In this document: positions 1 through 12,221 of the stretch, in pieces
Layout: the number at the start of each line of letters is the position of its first letter
How positions within the stretch are numbered: position 1 is the first letter of the stretch
NCBI RefSeq assembly: GCF_030445035.2
Contig: NC_080673.1
Span: forward strand, 35,398,365 to 35,462,364
Source: Dasypus novemcinctus
Lineage: Eukaryota; Chordata; Mammalia; Cingulata; Dasypodidae
Reading direction: 5' to 3'
DNA: 64,000 nucleotides
Notes under the pieces: generated by a model
Seen by the model: the letters and a program-made list of their open reading frames with translations, nothing else
Told to the model about the DNA's origin: nothing
The model's database searches: none
Program-made: the position numbers and the translations under genes

Positions 1-2480
1 TTTGATTTCATAACAGTCCTAGATATATTCAAGAAAAAACTGAAAAGGAAGTAGCATATATACTGACACAGCATTTGCTATGTGCTTAAGTTTAAAAACT
101 GTGTTTTTAAATATCACCTGTTCTCTAACAAACCATATATTTTACAAATATCCTATTTGAAAATAATTTTGAATTTGCAGACATCTTTAGTTGTTCTTAT
201 ACTGCCTTCTGCCAATACTTTAAAGGTTCTCATCTCTTGTGTGGGATATTCATTCATTCATTCATTTCTTCATTCATTCATTCATTCGACATACATGGGT
301 ACTTATATATATTAGGCATTGTCCCACATATTACAGTAGGACAAAAGATAGAGATAAATAAAGCAAGAGATATGACCTCAGGTAGTACATCTGATCTAGT
401 GAGATGAGAAGACAGGTTAAGTCAGAATGTGTTTAACTTTGGAATAAATAATGTTAAAATCTCAGTGGCTTATCACAGCCAAGGTTAATTTCTAACTTTT
501 ATGACAACCCATCATGGATTAGTGCATGTGCCATGGGGCATGAAAGTTGTTTGTAGAAGGGGATTCCGTGAGGTGACTCAGGAATTGAAGCTCTTTCTAT
601 CTAGTGGCTCCATTAATTTCCATGTGTGGTCTTGAAAATTCCTATGAAAGGGAAAAAAGAGAATGTGGGGAACTGAATAAAGGGTTTTATAGCCAAGAAC
701 AACAGTTGTATTTTTCATATGGCCCCCACCTAATTACAAAGGAAGGTAGGAAATAAAATATTTTTTATGTGCCCAGGAGAAAATAAAATGGAATGTTAAA
801 GAACACATAGTGTTTTTTTCTGCCAGACAGATATATATGAAAATATTTACGATGTGGTAAATGCTATCATAGAAAATCTTATTTTATTCAAAGGGGGGGG
901 GGTGGTTTCCAAAGACTTTTATATTAAAACTCACAAAATTATTTAAATTTTCCCATAAAAATAAATGCTTCTTAAGGGATATGTGTTTTCAGAGGTTTTT
1001 AGCTCTCCAACTATTTTAGCACATTTTTTGTTTGAAAACCTCTTTTCATTTTCACATCTTTACCTCTAATATTTTCAAGTTTACTTTTCTAAGTGATTTA
1101 GCAAAGTATGCCATGCAGTGCTTGATCTTCTTCTTGGCATTACCTCACATTTAACTCGCATTCCAAAGTTACTGATTTAGGGATGCATTTCCAGCAATAG
1201 CAGTAATATCCTTTAACAGTATCATCTGGAGGTCATTAAACAGTTGTGGTATATGCTAAAATACAGACCAATATCCCAAAATTGCCCATAAACTTTTTGA
1301 GGCTTATAAATTACATGACAATGACGTAAGGCATTTCTGTTTCCTAGCCAAAATGATGCCACTATGTGACAATAACGTTAAAACAGTTTACAATTCCTTT
1401 GTCGGATAGTTTTAAAATTATGTGATCTTGATGAATATTTTAAAATTTTATCAGATTATTAATAAAGTGTGACACAATATTTGAACTACATTTTAAGCTC
1501 ACATAATCAAATTTGCATAAAATGTGACCAAGTTTATAAACTTTTTCAATAGCCCCATAAAATTCAGACTAATCTCTGATAATTTATCTATCCTGAGCCA
1601 CTTCTAATCCTTTCCCCATATACTCCACAGAAAATTACAAACGAGAAGCACAAATTTTATCATGTTACCCCTTAAGTAAAAGTTTTCATTAGTTCTTCAC
1701 CTACCTCCACTACCTATAAGTCAATGGCCAAACTCTTTAAATACAACTCAATACAACAAACATTCACTCTCCTAGATGCCAAGTATCTGTGGGAAACAAA
1801 GCTAAAAAGTCTTTCACAATCTTTGCAAAATTTCCTCTTCCATCTGTATTTTCTTCTTCTATCCGTCTTGGGCTCTACACACAACTAGTCGCTAGTCATT
1901 CCCTGACCACAGGTGTTTTTTTGATCATATCTCCTTGCTTTGAATATGCTGTATCAACCAGAGTTTAGGGTAGAAAAGAGATACTTCAAGTAAAAAAGAT
2001 TTTAACACAGGAAATTAAGTACTTACAAAATGCTTAGAAAGACTGGAGATGCAAAGTTATGGTGCTGTTAATGGACTGATGAGTTCAGGGACACACTTGG
2101 CATTGAAAACTAGATCCAGGTACACGGATTCTGGTCCCTTCAATCACACTGACTACTTTTAGCTATAAAGCAGATGACCAGACATCAGAATATTGAGTTG
2201 AGCTGCCAAAACCTTTTCAAATCTAACATCTATGTGGCCTAATTTGCCAGTTAGAAGAGCAGCAGGAAAATGACTTATATCTCGTAACCCCGTTCCGAAA
2301 GTCACACAAATGCATCTAATTAGCATATCCCAATTTGCATCCAAAACCTTGGCTACAAGGAAGTCCAGGAAACATAATTTTAGCTCTCTTTCCCCTACAG
2401 TTCAGGAAGTAAGAATAATTGCTAAGTCATAGCCAGGACATAGGCCATTTCGTGATAGTTCAAGCATTCTTTCTCTATTC
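1..2480. other. AT-rich intergenic DNA, no gene seen
   Basis: No ORF with protein-like composition and no RNA gene is visible. An ATTC tetranucleotide tract (about 250-287) leads into sequence resembling an old L2 or MIR-class end. About 440-630 resembles an old placental repeat that also occurs at 16.2-16.7 kb. A G-run sits at about 892-902. The rest looks unique. Confidence 0.5.
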
Positions 2481-3590
2481 CTCTTTTTTTTTTTTTTTTA
2501 ACTTTTTATTTTGAAATACTTTCAAACTATAGAGAAGTTACCAAAAAAATACAAACTCCATGCAGAAAACTCCAATATACCTCCATCTCCCCAAATACCA
2601 AGCACCACCAATTTTAATATTCTGCCATATTTGCCTTATCATTCTATCTACCTACCTACCTACCTATCTATCATCTCTCTTTCTTTCTATCATTTATGTG
2701 ACTATTTATCAATCTGTTTTCTCAAACTTGAGAGTAGGCTGTTTTAGTTTCCTAGGCTGCTCAAAGCAAATGCCATGAAATGGGTTGCATTAACCAATGG
2801 GAATCTTTCACTGACAGTTCGTGGTCAGGAAAATGTCTCAGTCAAGACATCTTCAAGGTGGAACTTTCCTCCTGAGGACTGCTATAGGTGATCCCAGATC
2901 CTCTGTCACATGGCAAGATATATTCAGTGGCTACTTGTCTCTCCCTTCTTTCTGGGTTTCCCTCATTTCAGCCTCTTGCGTCTGTGGCACTCTTTTTCTT
3001 TGAATTTTATTCTCTTATAAAGGACTCCAATAAGAGGATTAAGACCCACCCTGACTGAGTTGGGTCACCCCTTATCTGAAGTAGTCTCATCAATGGGACC
3101 TACTTACAATGGGTTACACTCACAGGAATGGATTCAATTTAAGTGCATGTTTTTCTGGGGTACGTCCAGCTTCAAACCACCACAGTTGTATGTATCATAT
3201 TCCTTGAACACTTAGTACTGCCATGTCTGTTTCCTAAGAACAAATATATTCACTTATATAACCACCTTATTTGCAGTTATTAAGTTCAAGAAATTTAACT
3301 TTGATATAAAGCTTATAATCTATATTCCAGTTTTTTCATATGTCCCCAAATGTCCTTTTGTGTCTTTCTTCGCACATTATTATGTCCTGTCCAGGATCAC
3401 ATATTATATTTATTTGTCATTGTCCTCCCCTATTCTTTGCCTATTACAATACTTATTCTGACATTCAGCTCAAGTATTACTTCCTATGGGATATACTTTC
3501 CCTGGCAGTCAGTCAGGACCACAACATTGCACGGTTCCTAATGGTATCATTCTCAGGAAAGGCACTGAATATATAGAATATATAGATACT
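2481..3590 (-). mobile_element. Old L1 3' end, antisense, split by an LTR
   Basis: A poly-T run (about 2,484-2,499) followed by ACTTTTTATTTTGAAATA is the reverse complement of a mammalian L1 3' terminus. The same beginning recurs at 24.7, 31.7 and 55.5 kb. The match resumes after 3,185 (ATTCCTTGAACACTTAGTAC, as in the 24.9-kb copy), so the LTR at 2,738-3,184 inserted into it. It includes a CTAC/CTAT tetranucleotide tract near 2,646-2,675. Confidence 0.65.
2738..3184 (-). mobile_element. MLT1-type (ERVL-MaLR) solo LTR inside the L1
   Basis: The start (TGTTTTAGTTTCCTAGGCTG) and the interior (hospitable landmarks such as TCACATGGCAAG and TTATAAAGGACTCCAAT) are the reverse complement of a MaLR-class LTR, whose sense 3' end reads toward GGCAGCCTAGGAAACTAAAACA. 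It interrupts the antisense L1 and is therefore younger than it. No internal retroviral coding sequence is attached. Confidence 0.6.
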
Positions 3591-3596
3591 ATTGTT

Positions 3597-4015
3597 ATAG
3601 GTTGATGTTTCCCCAAAGATATATTCAAATCATAACCACCAGTCCTGTGAATGTGAACTTATTTGTAAATAGAATTTTTGATGATGTTACTAGTTAAGAT
3701 GAGGTCAAACTGGCTTAGGGTGGGCCAAAATCCAAAATGGCTGGTGTCCTTATAAGCAGAGGAAATATTGACTCATTAATGAGGAGACAGAGAGAGAAAG
3801 AGACAGCCATGTGATGGAGGCAGCAATTGAGTTATGTCACAAGCTCAGGAACATCATGGATTGACAGTCACTGTCAGAATCCTACAGACTTTAGAGGAAA
3901 CATGGTCCTACATACCTTGATTTCAAATTTATAGGCTCCAGGATAGTATGACAATAAATTTTTGTTGCTTGAGCCAGATAGTCTATGGTACTTTGTTTCA
4001 GCACCCCTGGGAAAT
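3597..4015 (+). mobile_element. MLT1-type solo LTR, sense
   Basis: The sequence runs from GTTGATGTTTCCCCAAAGAT through TGTGAATGTGAACTTATTTG, GGTGTCCTTATAAG and CCATGTGATGGAGGC to ACAATAAATTTTTGTTGCTT, the usual order of landmarks in MaLR LTRs, including the AATAAA near the 3' end. A related copy lies at 20.7-21.2 kb. It is a solo LTR. Confidence 0.65.
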
Positions 4016-4434
4016 TCAGATAGCTGGATACTGAGTGAAATGTTGCCTCCGAAAATAGTGTACCTGGCAGCCCTGCTTTTAGTGTGCTTCCTCAGTGTTC
4101 ACAAACTTAATTATGTTGTGATGATTTGCTATCTGTTGACCCCACTTGGCTGTGAACTTTCAAGGAGCAAAGACTGTATTTTATTCTTACTTGAGTATTT
4201 TCCTTTCTTTTTACCATGCCCAGGGGAAAATCAGGTTTATAAAAGGCATTTTAAGAATGTATGTTGAAGGAATAACAGTGAATGAATGAATGAAACTGTA
4301 AACATTCTTCTTAATCATAGATTTTTACATCATTTTTGTTTGGCACTATCAGAGCAAACCGGAGACTTATGAAATCATTTTATGTGTGCAGAGGAAATGT
4401 CTATGAAATTTTTAAATATCTAGGAGATACTTTT

Positions 4435-4846
4435 ATTTTTTTTAAGATTTATTTTTTATTTATCTCTCCCCGTCCCCCCTGCCTTGATTGCTCTCTGTGT
4501 CCATTTGCTGTGTGTTCTTCTGTAACCGCTTCTATCCTTACCAGCAGCACCAGGAATCCATGATTCTTTTTGTTGCGTCATCTTTTGTGTCAGCTCTCCG
4601 TGTGTGTGGCACCTTTCCTGGGCAGGCTGCACTTTCTTTCATGCTGAGCAGCTCTCCTTATGGGGCGCACTCCTTACGCGTGGGGCACCCCTATGCGAGG
4701 GTCACCCCTGCATGGCAGGGCACTCCTTGCGCGCATCAGCACTGCACATGGGCCAGCTCCACATGAGTCAAGGAGGCCCAGGGTTTGAACCATGGACCTC
4801 CCATGTGTTAGGGGGACGCCCTATTCATTGGGCTGAGTCCGCTTCC
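4435..4846 (-). mobile_element. DAS-type SINE, long subfamily, full length
   Basis: The tRNA-like head is at the right end (reverse complement reads GGAAGCGGACTCAGCCCAAT) and the T-rich tail at the left. It is flanked by a perfect 15-bp duplication, CTAGGAGATACTTTT, at 4,420-4,434 and 4,847-4,861. It carries the segment ending near the head-distal CACGGAGAGCTGA landmark that defines the long subfamily. Confidence 0.9.
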
Positions 4847-4861
4847 CTAGGAGATACTTTT

Positions 4862-5916
4862 TAATTGCTTATTTTAAATGAACTTAAGATGATTAGCCAG
4901 GAAAATGCATAAATACATAAAATATTTGAGAGTTACTAGTTATAAGCTACATTATGATTTTTAGTATGTTTGACATTCCATAAACTGCTCAGATCTTTCT
5001 CCCTATAAAGGGTTCAAATTAAGCTAGGAACAAAGGGTGGTGCACCTTGGTGTGATTTAGGGTTTTGTTGTTGTTACAAGAAATAAACTCACTGAGACTG
5101 CAGACAGAGAAAAGAGTACAGGAACTTAAAGAACTTAGACACATAGGCTAGAACTTAAACTGAAGCTGAAAATTAGTCAGGAATTCAAGCAGCTCCCAGT
5201 ACTTTAATTAGATTATACATAAAAATAAAGTTGTCTTCATAATTTGTTGAGCTTTTCCAATGCAGCAATGTCTTATTTTGTGAAGTGCCAATAAATATTT
5301 ATTTTCATTGATTCATAATAACATTTTGCTTTATATGTAGCTGTGTTTATCTGGTGTCTTCAAAGACATACTTTTTTAAAAAAAAAAAGAAAACAGTATT
5401 TTTATAGCTATGGGTGTCTGAGAATTATAGACTTCTAACTAAAAAATTATATACATTTTCTCAGGATAAAATTCCTATTTAGACCAGTGATACAAAATTG
5501 TATAATATCATCCATAATGTGGAATGAACTGATAAAATTAATGAGAAAGGTTTTTGTACTAGACATTTTTGAGTGAAGGGAAAATATTATTCCACAGGCA
5601 TTATAATGACTGAAATTTCATATATTTATGGCTTTGATAAAGAGCACATAAAAGCAATAGGCCTGAAATTGAGGAGTGAAATAATTTTTCACTCTTAAAG
5701 GAAAAAAAGCTGCTCACACTGTTAGAGAAATCACATGAGAAAAATTCTATATTAATGTAGTCTCAAATCTTACACAAGCTATTTTCTGTTAATATAGCAC
5801 TTTCCTCATCACCTCAAAATTGAATTACTTACCAAAATAAAGGTCCTGTTATTAATATTCAGGCAGATTTATTACTTAAAGAGATTTGAATATTGAGATT
5901 AAAAAACCTTCATCTT
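4862..5916. other. Intergenic DNA, no gene seen
   Basis: AT-rich sequence without a convincing ORF or repeat structure. About 5,040-5,220 could be a decayed retroviral LTR or L1 piece but I cannot support a family. Confidence 0.4.
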
Positions 5917-5934
5917 TAAAATACCTTAGGAAAA

Positions 5935-8064
5935 GCCAAACTCAGCATATAAATGCATTACCTTTCCCCCAGTGTGGGACATGACTCCTGGGGATGAGCC
6001 TCCCTGGCACTGAGGGATTACTACCAAGCACCAGCTGATGATGTAACAGAGAAAGACCTTGAATAAAGGGGTCAGCTCAGACTGGCAGAATATCTCAGCC
6101 TACATGTAATATCACGTGTTAAAAAATGCTTTTTGACCTTGAATAAAAGGGGGAAATGGAAAGGACAAGTGAGTTTATATGGCTATGAGTCTCCAAAAAA
6201 GAGTTGGGAGGGCATCAGAGGTGTCACGCTTACACACACCTCAGCAGGGTCCCAGAGACAGCCAAAGTAGCTACAGCCCCAGGTACTGGTTCTCCTGAGG
6301 GCTACAGAGCCCTACAGGTTCTATGGTCATGGCAGATGGCTATGGAGTTCAGTGCCATGCCAGTTGGCCCTACTTTGAAGTTTGTGTTCCTGAGTTGGAC
6401 TCAGATGTAACCTTTCTACACATACCTCTTCTGTCACTTTTACTGGACCTGTGGTTGGCACTGGGGTTGGTGTATACTCGGGAGACCTGAATCTCTGATC
6501 TGTTCTTGTGACAGCCATGCCCTGAGCCTCAGCAGACTTGCAACTCCTACCCTCTGGTTTATAGGACTTACCCCAACCAGCTAACAGCAAGGTAAAGAAG
6601 GTCAACCACCATGCCAGGGAGCCAAGAGTGCCTACAGCTGCAAGCAGGAGAATTATATCCATCATCCTTGTGTAATCTAAGCCCCCTCTTGACAGAGAGG
6701 TGGAGAGGACATAACCATCCCAGGGTCCACAGGTTGGAAGAATAGAGTAGGGATTAAAGTGAACTTACTGATATTCTACTATGGAACTATTATGATTAGT
6801 AATGGAAGAAATTGTAGCACTGATGTGGAGAAAGTGGCCATGGTAGCTACCGAGGGTAGGGAGAGGGAAGAAGAGATATGATGTGGGGGTATTTTCAGGA
6901 CTTAGAGTTGTCCTGCATGGTACTGCAGGGACAGATGCTGGATAGTTTATGTCCTGCTATGGCCCACTGGGTGGACTGGGAGAGAGTGTAAGCTACAATG
7001 TAAACCATTATCCATGTGGTGCAGCAGTATTCCAAAATGTATTCACCAAATGCAATGAATATGCCATGATGATGAAAGAAATTGTTGATGTGGAAGGAGT
7101 GGGGAGAGGGGGGTGGAGGGTATATGGGGATCTCTTATATTTTTTGAATGTAACATTTTTTTAAAAATAGAGGAAAAAAGTGTTGAGGACCTGGTGATAC
7201 ATGGGAAAATAAAATTAATTTTTACTTACAGGCTATTGTTAACACAAATAGTGTAAATTTTTTTGCAACAATGGCATAGAAGGTCCTATTTCAATGCCAA
7301 GGGTCAAGAATAGGGGTTTTTTGGGAAGTGGACTTGGCTCAATGGATAGGGCATCCGCCTACCACATGGGAGGTCCAAGGTTCAAACCCTGGGCCTCCTT
7401 GACCCGTGTGGAGCTGGCCCATGCGCAGTGCTGATGTGCGCAAGGAGTGCCATTCCACACAGGGGTGTCCCCCGCATAGGGGAGCCCCACGCGTAAGGAG
7501 TGCACCCCGTAAGGAGAGCCGCCCAGCGTGAAAGAAAGTGCAGCCTGCCCAAGAATGGCGCCGCACACACGGAGAGCTGATGCAGCAAGATGACACAACA
7601 AAAAAAATACAAATTCCTGGTGCCTCTGATAAGGGTAGAAGTGGTCACAGAAGAGCACACAGCAAATGGCCACAGAGAGCAGACAACTGGGGGGGGGGGG
7701 GAGGAGGGGAGAGAAATAAATAAAAAATAAAGAAAAATTTTAAAAAAAGAATAGGGGTTTTTATGGGTTAAGGGATTATTCCTTTTGGAGTAATGAAAAC
7801 ATTCTAAAATTGATTGAGGTGAGGACAGCACATCTCTGTGATAAAACTGAGAGCCACTGAGTGTACACTTTGGATGAATTATACAAAGCATGTGACTGTA
7901 TAATACAATGAACACCATTGTTTATGATGGACTGTGGTTAACAGCGCAAATATAAAACATTAAATCACGAACTATAACAAATACACAATTCTAATACATG
8001 GCGTTAATAATAGGGTGGTTTGTAGGAATAAAAAAATCAAGTTTAAGTTAAAATTAAAAAATAC
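5935..8064 (+). mobile_element. 5'-truncated L1 insertion (3' UTR region), xenarthran type
   Basis: The element lies between TAAAATACCTTAGGAAAA (5,917-5,934) and a copy with one mismatch at 8,065-8,082. The 5' part (5,940-7,170) shares landmarks with the insertion at 11.2-12.2 kb, such as GCCAAACTCAGCATATAAAT, TGTGGGACATGACTCC and GAGCCTCCCTGGCA. The distal part (about 7,790-8,050) resembles a standard mammalian L1 3' end (ATTCTAAAATTGATTGAGGT). A SINE (7,322-7,746) later inserted into it. No intact ORF remains. Confidence 0.72.
7322..7746 (+). mobile_element. DAS-type SINE, long subfamily, full length
   Basis: It begins GGGAAGTGGACTTGGCTCAA with an A-box-like region, followed by the B-box-like GGTTCAAACC, and ends in a G-run, GAGAAATAAATAAA and an A-rich tail. 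A perfect 16-bp duplication, AAGAATAGGGGTTTTT, lies at 7,306-7,321 and 7,747-7,762. It sits inside the 5.9-8.1 kb L1, so it is younger. Confidence 0.92.
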
Positions 8065-8349
8065 TAAAGTACCTTAGGAAAATGATGCTAGCCAACTTCC
8101 AGGTAGAGGATGAAGGAAAATTACACATTGGACCCTTGCTATGTATACACCAGGATTTTTCATATATGATATAAATATATATAGCATACTTATTTAACCT
8201 AAACTGAAATTGTAAAATAAATATTATTATTACTAGTTTAAAAATAAAGAAATAGATATGATATCATCAGCATGGCAACATGAAAAAGCCATTTGATTAG
8301 CTTTCTGAACAATGGTAGAGACTAAAAAAGGACTCCACAAATACTGAGT

Positions 8350-10084
8350 CAAAGGAAAAGAAAATTATCAGGTAGGGTAACTCCACCCAGACTGCTGGTC
8401 AGATCCTGGTCTCCCTCCTCACTCAGTCCCACAGAGCTTGAGTACTGCAAAGGGGCAGTAGAGCCGGGGACCCTCCCACTACTGGCAAAAACTATGGAGT
8501 GACTCAGAGCAGTGAGTTAGAATGCCATGCGTGTCCTGGCTCAGAGACCTCAGTCTGCAAAGGCTCAGGGAGGAACACAAACCACTGAGCAGTGCCATGT
8601 AAAGAAGGGCGCTAGGAGGAACAAAAAAGAGTGAGAGCAATATAGCTGCTGGCAGGAACTGTTGTGCCCTCACTCAAACCAGTTTCAGTTGGCTGGACCA
8701 CCTAAGCACAAAACACACATTTCTGAGTGACCCTCTTACCCTCCTTTCTGGATTGGTCCCATCTGGTCCCCCAGGGTGGAAATCCCCTAATGGGGACAAA
8801 ACCAGGAGAAAAAGGCAGGGGGGTGGGGGCAGGGGGCCGGTAAACTGAACTGCTGAAAGATAGTCTCCAGAACTGAGAAGTATAAAGAAAACAGGGCACA
8901 AAATGAGTGAGAGAATTTCAACACATCCTAGAAACTGGGGAGAAAATTCTGCATGTGCACACACACACACACACACACATATGCAGAGTTTAGCAGAGAA
9001 TTAGCAGAGGAAAGAAGCAGAGTTTCACAGAGAATTAACAGAGGAGAGAAGCTTTCACGTGGAGGGTAAACAATTGCACAAAAAATGCAAACCTAAAAAT
9101 TGTACCACATATTCAAGGCAAAAATCAGATGAAGAAGGGCTGAGAAAATAGGAGCAGTAAAACACATGCTGTTGGAAAGCAGATGTGGCTCAGGCAACTG
9201 AGCTCCTGCAACCACATAGGAGGTCACTGGTTCATATTCTGGTGTCTCCTAGGGAAGACAGCAAGCTGGCGCGACAGGTGAGTGCAGCAAACTGACACAA
9301 GAGACACAAGAAGAAAAAACATAATGAGAGATCAACAGGGCAAGGAACAGAGGTTTGCAGTGCCTCCTAAAGAAGACAGCGAGCTGACATGGAGGGCAGG
9401 CATGGCGAGCTGATACAACAAGATGGCAGAGCAAGAAATGTGAGGAGGAAAAACTTAATGAGGGACACAACAAAAGCGGGGAGCAGAGCTGCCTCAAGCA
9501 ATTAAGCACCTTACTCCCACACCAGAGATCATGGGTTCTGCTCCCATTGTTTCCTGAAGAAACAAGGAAGATGAACAGACACAGCAAGAAAAAAACAACA
9601 AGGGAGTGGGGGAAATGAAATAAATCTTAAAAGAAAAGAAAACCCAAAAAACACAGGCTGTTCTAAAGGTCTAGAATAAGTTGGACCAAATGTCAAAGAA
9701 GAGCCTTGACACGAAGCTAATAAACAATAAAACCCTAGACAGGAGGGAGAAACTGACCTTCAAAGTTAAACCATCAAGATAATCAGATGTCTAGATATTA
9801 GCAAAAAATTACAAGCCATATTAAAAAACAGGAATATATGGCTCAGTCCGGGGAACAAATTAAAACTTCAGAGAAGACAAAGAAGTTCTAACAACTAATC
9901 AAAGATGCTCAAACAAATCTCTAGCTCAATTCAAGGAGAAGAAGGATAATATGGTTAAAAAACTAAAGGATATTAGGAAGACAATGTGTGAGCAGGAAGA
10001 AGAATTTATAAGTGTAAAAAGAAATATAATAGAAATGATGGAATAAAAAGTACAATAGTAGGGATTAAAAATACACTAGATCTA
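8350..10084 (+). mobile_element. Old L1/HAL1-like element, 5' region and ORF1 5' part, degraded
   Basis: From about 9,640 the sequence has the lysine- and glutamate-rich, A-rich coiled-coil coding character of L1 ORF1 (for example AAAGATGCTCAAACAAATCT and GGATATTAGGAAGACAATG), with stops. About 8,370-9,160 looks like the leader of the same element. It is interrupted by a SINE (9,174-9,649) and then by the L1 at 10,085-12,201, and resumes at 12,222. A CA dinucleotide tract (about 8,959-8,979) and an imperfect 34-bp tandem duplication (about 8,983-9,050) lie inside. Confidence 0.55.
9174..9649 (+). mobile_element. Composite tRNA-derived SINE with two tRNA-like units
   Basis: The 476-bp unit has one tRNA-like head at about 9,177-9,250 (GCAGATGTGGCTCAGGCAAC then GGTTCATATTC) and a second tRNA-like stretch at about 9,478-9,550 (GCTGCCTCAAGCAATTAAGC then GGGTTCTGCTCCC). 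It ends in AAATAAATCTTAAAAGAAAA. A single 13-bp duplication encloses it: AACACATGCTGTT (9,161-9,173) and AACACAGGCTGTT (9,650-9,662). It therefore moved as one unit. Confidence 0.75.
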
Positions 10085-12201
10085 GACCAGTGTGTCAAGA
10101 CCTCAGAATTGTTGCAAGTAACTGTGAAATTTTTCCTTCAAGGAGTGAAGCCTGGTGGTTGTTGTGAGTCTTGAAGGGAGGAGGAGGGAGGAATAGAATA
10201 AATGGAACAGGGGGCATTTTGGAGGAAACAGAAGTGTTCTACATGATCTTGCTATGATGGAAACAGGCCATGTTGAATTGCATCAAAGTTTATAAAAGTG
10301 TATGGTCCAAAATGTAAACCATAATGTAAACCTTTTATCATGGTTGATAGCTATGTTCAATATTTGTACTTCAGTTGTAACAAATGTACTATCCACATAT
10401 ATACACAATGTTATTAATAGGGGAAGGGGGAAAAGGGGAGGATGTTGGGTATATGGGAGGCCCCTGCATTTAGTACATGACTTTTCTGTAACCTAAAATT
10501 TCTTTGAAGACAAAATGAAAGAAAAAAAGTAAGACACTGGGGAAATAAATGAAAGATAATGTCAGTGTACATATAGGACAACAGATTATATAGAGGTGAG
10601 AGGGAAAATGTCAAAAAATTTTTGAAATATTTTTTCATTATTTTTATTATCCCAAATTTTATTTAATTTTTTTGGTATTTTATTTCTTTTTAAAACTATC
10701 ATTATTATTCATTTTATTATTAATTGTATTTGGCTATTTTATTGGCTTCATTTTTGAAGAAGTTTTGTATCACAGAAGGGTTATAACTGTGGCAGGGGAG
10801 GATCTTTGGTGCAAGATGTCTCTAACGGGATTCATGGGAGGAAGCTCATCTGGGTATACATGTAAGGCTTATGAATGTGTTCAAATGTTCATGGGACATT
10901 GTCATGTGGGTGGAAATTCACACAATGACTGAAGGAATATCAAATTCCCATCCTGGGGACTTCTGCCTCATTCTCTAATAGAGCAGCAAGAATCCCCTGA
11001 GTACAGGGGCAATGACTAGTGAAGAAGGATGGTCCATTGACAAACCCTTCATATTGATGACTGTGCTTTTGAATCTCTACTCCTGAAATGGAAACTTAGC
11101 CTTGTGTGGTAGGGTGCCTAAGATTTGCCTCCCAGGAGCCTCCTTAGTGTTCAAATGTGGCCTCTTTCTAAGCCAAACTCAGCATATAAATACATAAACT
11201 TCACCCTAGTGTGGGATATGACTCCCAGGTATGAGCCTCCCTGGAATTGAGGGATTATTACCAGGCACCAACTAGCAATGCAACTGGAAAAAGACCTTGA
11301 CCAAAAGGGAGAAAAGGTAAAGACAAATGAATTTATATGGCTAAGAGACTTCAAAGTGACTTACTTTGAAGGGAGATCATTCCATATGTTGCACTCATGC
11401 ACATCTCAGCAGGATCTCTTTGACTGCCAAAGTAGATACTACCCCAAATAGTGGGGCTCCTGAGGACTCTGGAGACATCCAAACACTATAGTCAGGGCAG
11501 ATAGCTCAGGAATTTGGCACCTTGCCAGTGGGCCCTACTTTGTAATTTATGTCCCCCAGAGTGAGAGAGTTGGACTCAGTTTCCAACATGGAGGTGATAA
11601 TGGACAACTATCATACCAAGGAACCAAGAGAGTCTACAACTGTAAGCAAAGAGAGTCCCATCCATCAGGCCTATGGGATCACAGCCTCCCCTCAATTAGA
11701 CGTGGAGTGGAGATCACCATCCCAGAATCCTCAGGATTGGGGAAAGAATTATGGACTAAGGTAGACTACTGGTATTCTGCTATAGACTTATTGTGATTCT
11801 AACAATGGAAGAAATCATATCATTGATGTGGAGACAGTGGCCACTGGAGGCTCTGGGGGGCAGGGACAGGGAAAAACAAGAGTAATATGGGGGCATTTTT
11901 GCAACTTGGGAATTGTCCTGAATGACATTGCAATGACAGAAACAGGCCATTTTAAATCTTGTCATAACCTACAGAATTGGGTAGGAGAGAATGTAAACTA
12001 CAACGTAAACTTTAATCCATGCTTAAGTGCAATGCTCCAAAATGTGTTTATCAATCACAATAAATATACTTTACTAATGAAGGGTGTTGTTAATGTGGGA
12101 AAATGTGGGCGGTGTGGGGAGCGGGGCATATGGGAATCCCCTGTATTTTTAATGTGATATTTGTGTAATCTAAGTAGCTTTAAAAATAAATTAATATAAT
12201 T
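10085..12201 (+). mobile_element. 5'-truncated L1 insertion (3' UTR region), xenarthran type
   Basis: A perfect 20-bp duplication, TTAAAAATACACTAGATCTA, at 10,065-10,084 and 12,202-12,221 encloses 2.1 kb ending in an A-rich tail. The 3' kilobase matches the 5.9-7.2 kb element. An internal block (about 10,128-10,510) resembles the terminal part of the same 3' UTR and comes first, so that module is present twice. The insertion cleanly splits the older L1 ORF1. Confidence 0.8.
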
Positions 12202-12221
12202 TTAAAAATACACTAGATCTA

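Noticed and set aside
237-290. CRISPR-like array of short direct repeats
   Set aside because: It is a simple ATTC tetranucleotide tract with no spacers, in a mammalian genome.
7382-7918. 178-codon ORF on the minus strand
   Set aside because: It is the reverse of a DAS-type SINE plus flanking L1 sequence. Similar translations recur at every SINE in the window.
8674-8976. 100-codon minus-strand ORF starting with Cys/Val repeats
   Set aside because: Its N-terminus is a CA microsatellite and the rest is old repeat leader sequence.
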